Assembly (NCBI GenBank): GCA_029859455.1
Contig: JAOUDE010000077.1
Span: 1 to 9,866, forward strand
Source of the DNA: Ignavibacteria bacterium
Lineage (GTDB): Bacteria; Bacteroidota; Ignavibacteria; UBA10030; UBA6906
Length of the DNA: 9,866 bases
Direction: 5' to 3'
Shown here: in pieces, positions 1-7,113 of the stretch
Position numbering within the stretch: the stretch's first letter is position 1
Layout of the letters: every line of letters begins with the position of its first letter
Notes under the pieces: generated by a model
What the model was told of the DNA's origin: nothing
The model's database searches: none
Seen by the model: the letters and a program-made list of their open reading frames with translations, nothing else
Made by a program: the position numbers and the translations under genes

Positions 1-1
1 T

Positions 2-1711
2 ACCAGCAATGATCAGTGGATGCCATGGATCACGGTCAGCCCCTTCGGCCGTGTCACGATTGTCTTCTACGACAGCCGGGATGACCTGATCCCTCCCGTG
101 AATCAGGCGACCGAGACCTGGATCGCTGAATCGGTTGATGGAGGGGTAACGTTTACGAACACCCGTGTCAGCGACGTCTCTTTCGTTCCGGTTCCGGTTC
201 CGAACACCGCGACAGGATATATGGGGGATTACATCGGTATCACCTCGAAGGCGGGGAGCGCGTATCCCGCCTGGGCGGATAACCGGACAGGTGTGTATCA
301 GATATTCCTCGATATTCATGATACCTACATGCAGGATCTGGGCGTCATCGCGTCACAAAGCCGCTCTTCGGTCCGGTACGCAACGGCTTACGGTTCGGGG
401 CCAAAGGTCGTCTACGCTGGAAACCGGTGGCACCGTTTGTTTCATATGAATGAACATCTCGCGTATGCTCAATCGACCGATGACGGCGTCACCTGGACGA
501 ATGCCTCGCTGGTCAACGGTTCCGCCATCGGCTGGCTGAGCAACCCGTCGCTCTACGCGTCAGGAGGTCTTCTGCATGCTGTTTTCCGGACTGATATCCA
601 GGGCGTATATTATCTGCGCGGAACGACCGCAGGAGTCTGGGAGTCACCCCGTCTGGTCAGGGAGGTTGACGGGGTCATCAACGGGATCGCATCGGTGGTT
701 GACAAGAACGGGATCTGCCATGTGTGGTACTCGTACACCCGGTCAGGCCCTTCTTCCAACTGCTATCTCGCGTACGGTACGTTCGATACTGCAGAACCGG
801 ATCCGGTCTTTGTGCAATCGGCGAACCTGGTGGTTGCCCCTGCACCGATCGAACGGCTCTCCGCCGTCGTTGATCCGGTAACGGGCTATCCTCATGTCGT
901 CTGGGAGAGCGGCGGCGAGATTCTATACCGGTACAGGGTTGGCAACCTGTGGGTTCCCGCCGTCTCAGTCAGTGAAACAACGACACCGTCAGTTTCTCCG
1001 GGACTCGCCACGATCAACGGTACGCTTCACCTGGTCTGGCAGGAAGAGATCGAAGGAGGATCGGAGATTTTCTACCGGTCCAGAACCGGCGGCGGAAGCT
1101 GGTCGGCAACGTCGAACCTGAGCAATTCACCCGGAGAATCGGTTGAGCCAACGGTGACGGGGCCGGTGAACGGGGGACCGCTCGTCGTCTGGTCAGACGA
1201 TTCAGGCGGCATATTTGATCTTCACTACGCTGTTCCCGGAGGCGGCGCAAGCGGGGTGCTCGGCTCCACAGCGGTTCAGTCAAGGCATCCTGTCATCGGG
1301 ATCAGGGGAATACGAACAGGGACACGAGCCGTCGTCCTTTGCACGGACGGCCTCTCCTCATTATATGAAGTGGTGACTGCGAGAAAGGACTTTGCCCACG
1401 CCTCAGCGACGATGATGCCGCAGCAGTTCACCTCGGGGGAAACCGTGTGGAACGGGTTGACTCTTTCGAACACTCCCAATCCGTTTAATCCCGTGACGAC
1501 GATCCATTATCAGGTTCCGACCGCCGGGATTGTCTCTCTGAAGGTTTTCGATCTGGTCGGCCAGGAAGTGGCGACGCTGGTTGATGGATTTCGCGACAGG
1601 GGGGCGTTCACCGCCGTTTTCGAAGGGACAGACCTTCCGAGCGGAGTCTATCTTTATCGGCTGCAGCATGGGAGAGAAAGCCGTGTGGGAAGGATGATTC
1701 TGATGAAGTAA
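2..1711 (+). CDS. Secreted sialidase-like/BNR-repeat protein with C-terminal sorting domain (5' partial)
   Basis: The reading frame is open from base 2, so the gene starts upstream of the window; the first Met, at base 20, is probably internal. Numbering from that Met, two Asp-boxes (S-x-D-x-G-x-T-[FW]) are visible at residues 38-45 (SVDGGVTF) and 152-159 (STDDGVTW). An AWADNRTG segment at about 84-91 is typical of sialidase-fold propellers. Residues ~290-410 hold at least three similar blade-like units, each with a VVW/LVW strand (PHVVWESGG, LHLVWQEE, PLVVWSDD). The last ~80 residues (TPNPFNPVTT, then PSGVYLYRL and a Lys end) form a FlgD-like Ig / T9SS type A sorting domain. This implies export and either surface attachment or release. 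I see no proof of sialidase catalysis: the catalytic Arg/Tyr/Glu set cannot be assigned, and many such proteins are non-enzymatic propellers that bind glycans or proteins. The class is fairly certain; the function is unknown. Confidence 0.85.
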   Translation, partial: TSNDQWMPWITVSPFGRVTIVFYDSRDDLIPPVNQATETWIAESVDGGVTFTNTRVSDVSFVPVPVPNTATGYMGDYIGITSKAGSAYPAWADNRTGVYQIFLDIHDTYMQDLGVIASQSRSSVRYATAYGSGPKVVYAGNRWHRLFHMNEHLAYAQSTDDGVTWTNASLVNGSAIGWLSNPSLYASGGLLHAVFRTDIQGVYYLRGTTAGVWESPRLVREVDGVINGIASVVDKNGICHVWYSYTRSGPSSNCYLAYGTFDTAEPDPVFVQSANLVVAPAPIERLSAVVDPVTGYPHVVWESGGEILYRYRVGNLWVPAVSVSETTTPSVSPGLATINGTLHLVWQEEIEGGSEIFYRSRTGGGSWSATSNLSNSPGESVEPTVTGPVNGGPLVVWSDDSGGIFDLHYAVPGGGASGVLGSTAVQSRHPVIGIRGIRTGTRAVVLCTDGLSSLYEVVTARKDFAHASATMMPQQFTSGETVWNGLTLSNTPNPFNPVTTIHYQVPTAGIVSLKVFDLVGQEVATLVDGFRDRGAFTAVFEGTDLPSGVYLYRLQHGRESRVGRMILMK

Positions 1712-1726
1712 TGATGACGAAAGGGA

Positions 1727-1757
1727 GCCAGGGATCGGCGGACCCCCGATTCCTGGC
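1727..1757 (+). terminator. Strong hairpin just after the BNR gene; possible non-canonical terminator
   Basis: Starting 16 bases after the stop codon, GCCAGGGATCGG (1727-1738) pairs with CCGATTCCTGGC (1746-1757). This gives a 12-bp stem with one G-U pair and a 7-base loop. It is followed at once by the perfect palindrome GGCCCGGGCC (1758-1767). No T-run follows within 20 bases, so it does not fit the standard rho-independent form. It may still stop transcription, protect the mRNA 3' end, or help a factor-dependent stop. The structure is visible in the sequence; the role is inferred. Confidence 0.5.
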
Positions 1758-1772
1758 GGCCCGGGCCTCCTC

Positions 1773-1803
1773 TTGCATTTCACCGCAGGGCTGTCTATAT
1801 TTT
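1773..1803 (+). promoter_or_regulatory. Candidate promoter for the proline dehydrogenase/OPT operon
   Basis: TTG (1773-1775) and TATATTTT (1796-1803) are separated by 20 bases, close to the Bacteroidota -33/-7 layout (TTTG, then TAnnTTTG). The same stretch can be read as a weak sigma-70 promoter, with TTGCAT, a 17-base spacer and TATATT. It is an AT-rich island in a GC-rich gap between genes. Transcription would begin near 1810 and leave a leader of about 170 bases before the start codon at 1978, containing the dyad at 1911-1936. Evidence is by eye only. Confidence 0.3.
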
Positions 1804-1910
1804 TCCACGTTCCGTCTGCATGGTCACCTGAGGGCGGAGTGTTCACGGAGGATTTCCCATAACCTTCCTTATTCCCCTGTATTCCTTGACCTTATTCTCG
1901 AGCCGGGAAC

Positions 1911-1936
1911 GTTCTCGCAGGAGATCTGCTGAGAAC
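1911..1936 (+). promoter_or_regulatory. 26-base dyad/hairpin upstream of proline dehydrogenase
   Basis: GTTCTCGCAG (1911-1920) is complementary to CTGC-T-GAGAAC (1926-1936), giving 10 base pairs with one bulged T and a GAGAT loop. It ends 41 bases before the start codon. It could be an operator for a dimeric regulator or an RNA stem in the 5' leader. No T-run follows, so it is not a simple terminator. No regulator is encoded nearby. Confidence 0.4.
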
Positions 1937-1977
1937 GAACACCTTTCCGGAAGAGGCAGGGGTCTGAAAGCCTTCGG

Positions 1978-2922
1978 ATGAATATCTTCAACCAGCTGGT
2001 TGTGGGGACACTTCCTCATATCCCCCGATCGGTCGTCCGCTATTTTGCAAACAGGTATATTGCCGGTGACTCGATTGCGGATGCTGTCCGGTGTGTCAGG
2101 GAAATCAATCGCGAAGGGAAGATGGCAACCCTTGATGTTCTCGGAGAGGATGTTTTCTCTGAGGAAGAGGTAATCGCTGCCCGGGAAGAAAATATCCGGG
2201 TATTGCAGACCATTGCAACGGAGAAGATCGATTCGAATCTCTCCATCAAGCTGACCTCGCTTGGACTGAAGTTCGGGCGGAAATTCTGTACCGAGAATGT
2301 CAGAGCGGTTCTGAGCGCCGCGGGGAAGCATAAGAACTTCGTCCGGTACGATATGGAGGATTCCACCTGCACGTCGGATACGATCGAAATTTTCCGGCAG
2401 CTCCAGGGTGAGTTTCCTGCATCCGGCATTGTACTGCAGGCGTACATGCGCAGGTCCGAAGCGGATGCCCGGGTTCTGATCAAAACAGGCACGAATTTCA
2501 GACTCTGCAAAGGTATCTACAAAGAACCGCCCGGCATTGCGTTCCAGGGGAAAGATGAGGTCCGTCAGAACTTTCTCCATCTTCTCGAAATGATGTTCGA
2601 CGGGGGATGCTACGTCGGAATCGCGACACATGACAATATCCTCGTGGACAGGATCAACGAAATGATCGTCCGCCGAAGCCTGTCGCGGGATCAGTATGAG
2701 TACCAGATGCTGCTCGGTGTGCAACCCGAGCTGCGTGAACGCCTGCTGGCGGAGGGCCACCGGGTCCGGCTTTACGTTCCGTTCGGTCGCTCCTGGTACG
2801 CGTTCTCGATGCGCAGATTCAAGGAAAATCCCGAAATAGCCGGCTACATACTCCGGGCAATTTTTGCACGCAGAAGAACTCTCCCAACAGAAAAACTCTC
2901 ACAGTCTGAGGTGATTGCATGA
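1978..2922 (+). CDS. Proline dehydrogenase (single-domain, FAD-dependent)
   Basis: Oxidises L-proline to 1-pyrroline-5-carboxylate and passes electrons through FAD to the respiratory chain; enzymes of this kind act at the inner face of the membrane. At 314 residues it matches the short monofunctional PRODH form rather than the large bifunctional PutA. Family motifs occur in order: SIKLTSLG (89-96, with K91), VRYDMEDST (122-130, with D125), LQAYMRR (153-159), RLCKGIY (175-181), IATHDN (215-220), YQMLLG (242-247) and RLYVPFG (264-270). The paired arginines R279/R280 lie in MRRFKENP. By family alignment, K91, D125, Y266 and R279/R280 should bind substrate or flavin. ATG 1978 is the only ATG after the in-frame stop at 1930; an AGGGG lies 15 bases upstream, too far to be a convincing ribosome site. 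The stop overlaps the next start (ATGA), which suggests translational coupling. No P5C dehydrogenase is seen in the window, so the second step must be encoded elsewhere. Confidence 0.95.
   Translation: MNIFNQLVVGTLPHIPRSVVRYFANRYIAGDSIADAVRCVREINREGKMATLDVLGEDVFSEEEVIAAREENIRVLQTIATEKIDSNLSIKLTSLGLKFGRKFCTENVRAVLSAAGKHKNFVRYDMEDSTCTSDTIEIFRQLQGEFPASGIVLQAYMRRSEADARVLIKTGTNFRLCKGIYKEPPGIAFQGKDEVRQNFLHLLEMMFDGGCYVGIATHDNILVDRINEMIVRRSLSRDQYEYQMLLGVQPELRERLLAEGHRVRLYVPFGRSWYAFSMRRFKENPEIAGYILRAIFARRRTLPTEKLSQSEVIA
2908..2914 (+). promoter_or_regulatory. Ribosome binding site for the first OPT gene
   Basis: GAGGTGA sits inside the last codons of proline dehydrogenase, four bases before ATG 2919. 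It matches the 16S anti-Shine-Dalgarno sequence over seven bases. This supports the start that overlaps the upstream stop, and supports translational coupling. Confidence 0.7.
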
Positions 2923-5042
2923 GTGATGTGAAGAAAGCGTTTCAGCCGTTTATCGGGCCTGATAAGATCGTCCCGGAATTTACCTGGAAGGCAGTCATCT
3001 TCGGAGCCTTTTTCGGAATCCTCTTCGGAGCGGTCACCGTCTACCTCGGGCTTCGTGCCGGGCTGACGGTTTCCGCGTCGATTCCGATCGCCGTTCTGTC
3101 GATCAGCGTCCTGCGATACCTCGGCAAGGCGTCGATCCTCGAGAACAATATCGTTCAGACCACCGGCTCTGCCGGTGAGTCAGTCGCCGCGGGTGTGATC
3201 TTCACCCTTCCGGCGCTGATTTTCCTCGGTTTTCCACTCGAGTACGGCCGGATCTTTCTGCTTGCTCTGATCGGAGGATGGCTTGGCGTACTCTTCATGA
3301 TTCCCCTCCGGAAGCAGCTGATCGTCAAGGAACATGGCAATCTTACCTATCCGGAAGGTACAGCCTGTGCCGATGTCCTGATCGCAGGTGAGAAGGGCGG
3401 GTCATTTGCAAGCAGAGTGTTTCTCGGGCTCGGTCTGGGAGGAGTCTACGCACTCCTCATGCATGCGATGGGTTTCTGGAAATCGACGCCGGAGTATCGT
3501 CCTTCATGGCTTCCGGGCGCTTCGATCAAGGCTGAGGTCACTCCCGAGTATCTTGGAGTCGGCTATATCATCGGACCGCAGGTTGCCGGGATCATCTTCG
3601 CCGGCGGTGTTTTCTCCTGGCTCCTCATGATTCCCGCCATCAAGTTCTTTGGCTCAGCGCTCACCGAACCGCTCTATCCCGGGACCGCTCCGATTGTCGA
3701 CATGAGTCCGAACGAGATCTGGTCCAGTTATATCCGGCCGATGGGCGCCGGGGCCGTCGCCGCAGCAGGACTGATCACGATGATTCGCACCCTCCCGACG
3801 ATCGTCGATTCGTTCAAGGCGGGGCTTCAGGATCTGAAGGCCGGCCGTGGTGCGAAAGCCACCGCTCCGCTCCGGACTGAAAACGATATGCCGATGACGG
3901 TGGTTCTTGCCGGTTCGGCGATTCTGGTGGTGGTCATCTGGGGTGTACTGACATTCGTCCCGATTCCCGGCGCCGATACGGGCCTCGTTGCCAACCTGCT
4001 ATCCGCCCTCCTGGTGGTGATCTTCGGGTTCCTGTTTGTCACCGTGTCATCGCGTATCGTCGGCCTGATCGGCAGTTCCGCCAATCCGGTCTCCGGTATG
4101 ACGATCGCTACGCTGATGGCCACCTGTGCGCTCTTTCTGATTGCCGGATGGACCGGTGGTGCCTATGCAGCACTCGCGATTACCGTCGGCGGCGTCGTTT
4201 GTGTCGCTGCTGCCAATGCCGGGGCGACGTCGCAGGATCTCAAGACAGGATTTCTGCTCGGTGCCACCCCTGTCAAGCAACAGATTGGCCTGATGGTCGG
4301 CGTCACGGCATCTGTACTGGTGATCGGACTGACGTTGATTATGATGAATGAAGGCCTCTCCGAGTACCGGGATGTATCGGTCGAGATGGACCTCCAGAAC
4401 CTCCCGAGGGGGGTACAGGTAGAGTCAAGAGATTTTGAGTATGAAGGAACGACGTACTATCTGATGAACGCAATCGGATCTCCTACTGTCGGCGATGGGA
4501 AATATCTCTACAATCCTCAAACGGAGATGGTGGAAGTCCAGTGGATCCAGGGAATCGGCAGCGAGCGCGCTGCTGCGCCCCAGGCCCGGCTGATGGCAAC
4601 CGTCATCAACGGGATCCTGAATCAGCAACTGCCCTGGGGCCTTGTGCTTCTTGGAGTGTTTCTGGTGATCGTGGTTGAGTTACTGGGGGTCAAGTCGCTT
4701 GCCTTCGCGGTCGGCTCGTATCTCTCGATCGGAACAACACTTGCAATATTCTGTGGTGGCATTGTCCGATATATGGCGGAAGGAAAAGATGCCGGCGAGG
4801 GAGGGGAGTCGGACGTCAGTTCCGGGGCTCTCTATTCGAGCGGACTGATTGCCGGAGGCGCGATTTTCGGACTTGCGTCGATCGGTCTTGCACTGCTTGA
4901 GGACAGGGGAGTGATACCTGAGGGGATGTTCCACATCGGTCCATCGCTTCTTCCATGGCTCAGCCAGGAACCGTTGTTCTCCGTCGCCGTCTTTGTTGCA
5001 CTCGCATACTCTCTCTACTATTTTGCAAAGAAGAAGGTATAG
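2919..5042 (+). CDS. OPT-family oligopeptide transporter, long form with soluble insert
   Basis: Inner-membrane transporter of the oligopeptide transporter (OPT) superfamily, which takes up short peptides or, in the YSL branch, metal chelates; substrate here is unproven. At 707 residues it shows roughly 14-16 hydrophobic segments spread from residue 24 to 703. Family motifs are visible: YLGLRAGLTVSAS (42-54), ENNIVQTTGSAGES (75-88), TYPEGTA (143-149), GSSANPVSGMT (385-395), ATSQDLKTGFLLGATP (436-451), APQARLMA (553-560) and YLSIGTTLAIFCGG (601-614). Residues ~478-550 form a polar, non-membrane segment rich in Tyr, Glu and Asp, between the hydrophobic segment at ~454-476 and the APQA motif. 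The next gene, a paralog, has only a short linker there. ATG 2919 overlaps the proline dehydrogenase stop and has a good ribosome site. It is probably co-transcribed with both neighbours, which favours a peptide or proline-peptide substrate. Confidence 0.92.
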   Translation: MSDVKKAFQPFIGPDKIVPEFTWKAVIFGAFFGILFGAVTVYLGLRAGLTVSASIPIAVLSISVLRYLGKASILENNIVQTTGSAGESVAAGVIFTLPALIFLGFPLEYGRIFLLALIGGWLGVLFMIPLRKQLIVKEHGNLTYPEGTACADVLIAGEKGGSFASRVFLGLGLGGVYALLMHAMGFWKSTPEYRPSWLPGASIKAEVTPEYLGVGYIIGPQVAGIIFAGGVFSWLLMIPAIKFFGSALTEPLYPGTAPIVDMSPNEIWSSYIRPMGAGAVAAAGLITMIRTLPTIVDSFKAGLQDLKAGRGAKATAPLRTENDMPMTVVLAGSAILVVVIWGVLTFVPIPGADTGLVANLLSALLVVIFGFLFVTVSSRIVGLIGSSANPVSGMTIATLMATCALFLIAGWTGGAYAALAITVGGVVCVAAANAGATSQDLKTGFLLGATPVKQQIGLMVGVTASVLVIGLTLIMMNEGLSEYRDVSVEMDLQNLPRGVQVESRDFEYEGTTYYLMNAIGSPTVGDGKYLYNPQTEMVEVQWIQGIGSERAAAPQARLMATVINGILNQQLPWGLVLLGVFLVIVVELLGVKSLAFAVGSYLSIGTTLAIFCGGIVRYMAEGKDAGEGGESDVSSGALYSSGLIAGGAIFGLASIGLALLEDRGVIPEGMFHIGPSLLPWLSQEPLFSVAVFVALAYSLYYFAKKKV

Positions 5043-5072
5043 AGTAAGTCATCGTCATTGACCATGGAGGCT

Positions 5073-5077
5073 GAGGT
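5073..5077 (+). promoter_or_regulatory. Ribosome binding site for the second OPT gene
   Basis: GAGGT lies five bases before ATG 5083. A second GGAGG at 5066-5070 is 12 bases away and less well placed. Both lie in the 40-base spacer between the OPT genes. No terminator is seen in that spacer, which supports co-transcription. Confidence 0.55.
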
Positions 5078-5082
5078 ACCGA

Positions 5083-7047
5083 ATGACTGAAAAAGGCTTC
5101 AAACCTTTCGTTTCGGCGGATTCGACTCTTCCGGAACTCACTGCCAAATCACTGCTTCTTGGAATCGTCATGGCGGCAGTACTCGGCGCCGCGAACGCGT
5201 GGCTCGGGCTGAAGGCGGGGATGACAGTCTCCGCGACATTCCCCGCCGCCGTCGTTGCAATGGCGGTGCTCAGGATCTTCAAAGGAAATGTGCTCGAGGA
5301 GAATATCGCACGAACCACCGCCTCTGTAGGGGAAGCACTGGTGGCCGGGGCGATCTTTACGATTCCCGCTTTCCTGATGGTGGGGATCTGGGACTCGTTC
5401 GACTACATGGAAAGCGTGATGATCATGCTGGTGGGCGGGCTGCTCGGTGTGCTGATGATCATCTTCCTGAGGAGGACGATGGTCGAAGAGGCGAAGGATC
5501 TCCCTTACCCCGAAAGCGTTGCCACTGCTGAGATGGTCAAGGCAGGGCAGAAGGGAGAAACAGGAGCGAAATATGTCTTCGGTGCGCTTGGTATTGCCGC
5601 TCTGATCGAACTGCTGAAGAATCCCCGCGGGATGCAGATCATGCGGGAAAGCTGGGATCACTTCATACCGTTCATGAAGTCGAAGATCCAGTTCTTTCAG
5701 AATGGTGAGGCACTTGGTGCCGCTCAGGCATACGGCGGCGGTATCTTCATTTCGAGTCCGGTCGCCTCCCCTGCGCTGATGGGTGTCGGGTTTATCATCG
5801 GCCCCCGTCTCGCCTCGATTGCGTTTTCAGGCGGCGTATTCGGCTGGCTCGTTCTGATCCCGGTCGCGCTCTTCTTCAACGGAGGACTCGAGACGCTTGT
5901 GGCCTCCGGCAGCTCCTGGGAAGATCTCGTGTTTGAAGTCTGGAAACGCCAGGTGCGGCCGATCGCGGTCGGTGCGATGCTTGTCGGCGCGGTCTACACG
6001 CTCTGGAACCTTCGGAAGGACCTCAGCTCCGGACTTGGAAAAGCATTCCGGGATATGAAACTGAGTGATGTCGACCGCTCCAAGATTTCCCGCACCCAGC
6101 TCGATCTTCCGATGAAGATCATCGTTCCCGGTATCATCCTGATGCTCGTTCCGATCACAGCCCTGTATACCTATTTTACAGGGGATTTTGTGAATGCCGC
6201 GATTGCCGGAGTCGTCATGCTGGTTACCGGATTTCTGATGACTGCAATCGCCGGATGGCTCGTCGGGGTCATGGGCGGGTCGAATAACCCGATTTCGGGA
6301 CTGACGCTTTCCGCCCTTGTGATTTCCGCCGTTTTGATGGTTTCACTGGGTGTGTCCGGTACGGCCGGGGTCGCCGCGGTCCTCGGCGTTGCATCCGTTG
6401 TCTGTTGCTGCTGTTCCATCGGCGGTGATATGTTGCAGGATCTGAAAGTGGGACACATCCTCGGCGGCACCCCGAGGAACATGGAGATCGCCGAGATCAT
6501 CGGTGTCATCGTCGCCGCTCTGGTGCTCCCGCTTCCAATGCAGATTCTCCATGACGGGACACCCGGAGGTATCGGCGGTCCCAATCTCCCTGCTCCGCAG
6601 GCAGGGTTGATGGCGATCATGGCCCAGGGGATCGTGGGTGGCGATATGGCATGGCCTCTGCTTCTGATCGGAGCAGCTTTTGCTGTTACCTTGATCATGA
6701 TCGGCTCGCCGTCCGTGATGCTGATTGCCGTGGGCATCTATCTTCCGTTTGAAACGACCTTCGCGATCTTTATCGGCGGCATGCTGAAGCTCCTCGCTGA
6801 TCGTGTGATCGCAAGGAGAAATCTTCCGGAAGCGCAGAAGACTGCAGTCGAGAACAAGGGGATATTGCTGGCATCCGGTCTGGTAGCCGGGGAGGCTCTC
6901 ACCGGAGTTCTGCTTGCGAGTCTCGTTATTCTGAACTGGAAGATTCCGCAGTTCGGTGACAGTCCGATCGTCGGCCTGATCGTTTTCCCGATCATTGCGT
7001 TTGTTCTTATTGCAATCCCGCTCCGATCGCTTTTGAAGAAAGTCTGA
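5083..7047 (+). CDS. OPT-family oligopeptide transporter, short form
   Basis: Second inner-membrane OPT transporter, 654 residues, clearly paralogous to its neighbour. Shared blocks run in the same order: WLGLKAGMTVSAT (40-52), LEENIARTTASVGEA (71-85), PYPESVATAEMVKAGQKG (141-158), GGSNNPISGLT (398-408), GDMLQDLKVGHILGGTP (448-464), APQAGLMAIMAQGIVGG (504-520) and YLPFETTFAIFIGG (553-566). The long soluble insert of the first paralog is absent: only about 15 residues join the membrane segment ending at ~488 to APQA. Instead it carries extra sequence at ~178-228 (an amphipathic, Phe- and Lys-containing stretch before ALMGVGFIIGP). Four consecutive Cys (441-444) precede the GDMLQDLK motif. The many differences indicate an old duplication with separate roles or specificities. 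A strong terminator follows 18 bases after the stop, so this is probably the last gene of the operon that begins with proline dehydrogenase. Peptide uptake is the family-based guess; chelated-metal uptake is the alternative. Confidence 0.92.
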   Translation: MTEKGFKPFVSADSTLPELTAKSLLLGIVMAAVLGAANAWLGLKAGMTVSATFPAAVVAMAVLRIFKGNVLEENIARTTASVGEALVAGAIFTIPAFLMVGIWDSFDYMESVMIMLVGGLLGVLMIIFLRRTMVEEAKDLPYPESVATAEMVKAGQKGETGAKYVFGALGIAALIELLKNPRGMQIMRESWDHFIPFMKSKIQFFQNGEALGAAQAYGGGIFISSPVASPALMGVGFIIGPRLASIAFSGGVFGWLVLIPVALFFNGGLETLVASGSSWEDLVFEVWKRQVRPIAVGAMLVGAVYTLWNLRKDLSSGLGKAFRDMKLSDVDRSKISRTQLDLPMKIIVPGIILMLVPITALYTYFTGDFVNAAIAGVVMLVTGFLMTAIAGWLVGVMGGSNNPISGLTLSALVISAVLMVSLGVSGTAGVAAVLGVASVVCCCCSIGGDMLQDLKVGHILGGTPRNMEIAEIIGVIVAALVLPLPMQILHDGTPGGIGGPNLPAPQAGLMAIMAQGIVGGDMAWPLLLIGAAFAVTLIMIGSPSVMLIAVGIYLPFETTFAIFIGGMLKLLADRVIARRNLPEAQKTAVENKGILLASGLVAGEALTGVLLASLVILNWKIPQFGDSPIVGLIVFPIIAFVLIAIPLRSLLKKV

Positions 7048-7061
7048 TCGGATTAGTTTTT
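7032..7061 (+). promoter_or_regulatory. Candidate promoter for the DPP IV gene, overlapping the end of the OPT gene
   Basis: TTTG (7032-7035), an 18-base gap and TAGTTTTT (7054-7061) resemble the Bacteroidota -33/-7 promoter pattern. Transcription would start close to or inside the terminator stem at 7066-7099. The evidence is a by-eye pattern only, but this is the only promoter-like site I see just before the DPP IV start. Confidence 0.22.
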
Positions 7062-7065
7062 CACC

Positions 7066-7099
7066 AAACGCCGTCGGTTCCGCCGATGGCGTTTTTTTT
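7066..7099 (+). terminator. Rho-independent terminator after the second OPT gene
   Basis: AAACGCCGTCGG (7066-7077) pairs with CCGATGGCGTTT (7083-7094) in a 12-bp stem with one G-U pair and a five-base loop (TTCCG). Eight T residues run from 7092 to 7099. This is a textbook intrinsic terminator. It ends the proline dehydrogenase/OPT operon and leaves only 14 bases before the DPP IV start codon. Confidence 0.9.
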
Positions 7100-7113
7100 G
7101 AACGTGAACGACG

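Noticed and set aside
1886..1891. TTGACC as a -35 box near the operon start
   Set aside because: No acceptable -10 sequence is found about 17 bases downstream; that position falls in the GC-rich dyad.
1711..1932. Possible 73-residue + strand gene in the gap before proline dehydrogenase, starting at TAATG
   Set aside because: It runs straight through the hairpin at 1727-1757 and the promoter-like site, has no recognisable domain and a low-complexity, Cys/Ser/Arg-rich translation.
1843..2760. Minus-strand open frame of 305 codons opposite proline dehydrogenase
   Set aside because: It lies antisense to a gene with full family motifs, and its translation shows no recognisable domain. Long antisense frames are expected in GC-rich coding DNA.
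5064..5090. Eight-codon open frame (MEAEVPND) overlapping the start of the second OPT gene
   Set aside because: It has no ribosome site of its own, and its ATG abuts the likely Shine-Dalgarno region of the OPT gene. Chance is the simplest explanation.
6171..6737. Minus-strand open frame of 188 codons opposite the second OPT gene
   Set aside because: Its Pro/Thr/Ile-rich composition is the mirror of hydrophobic membrane codons on the other strand, not a real protein signature.
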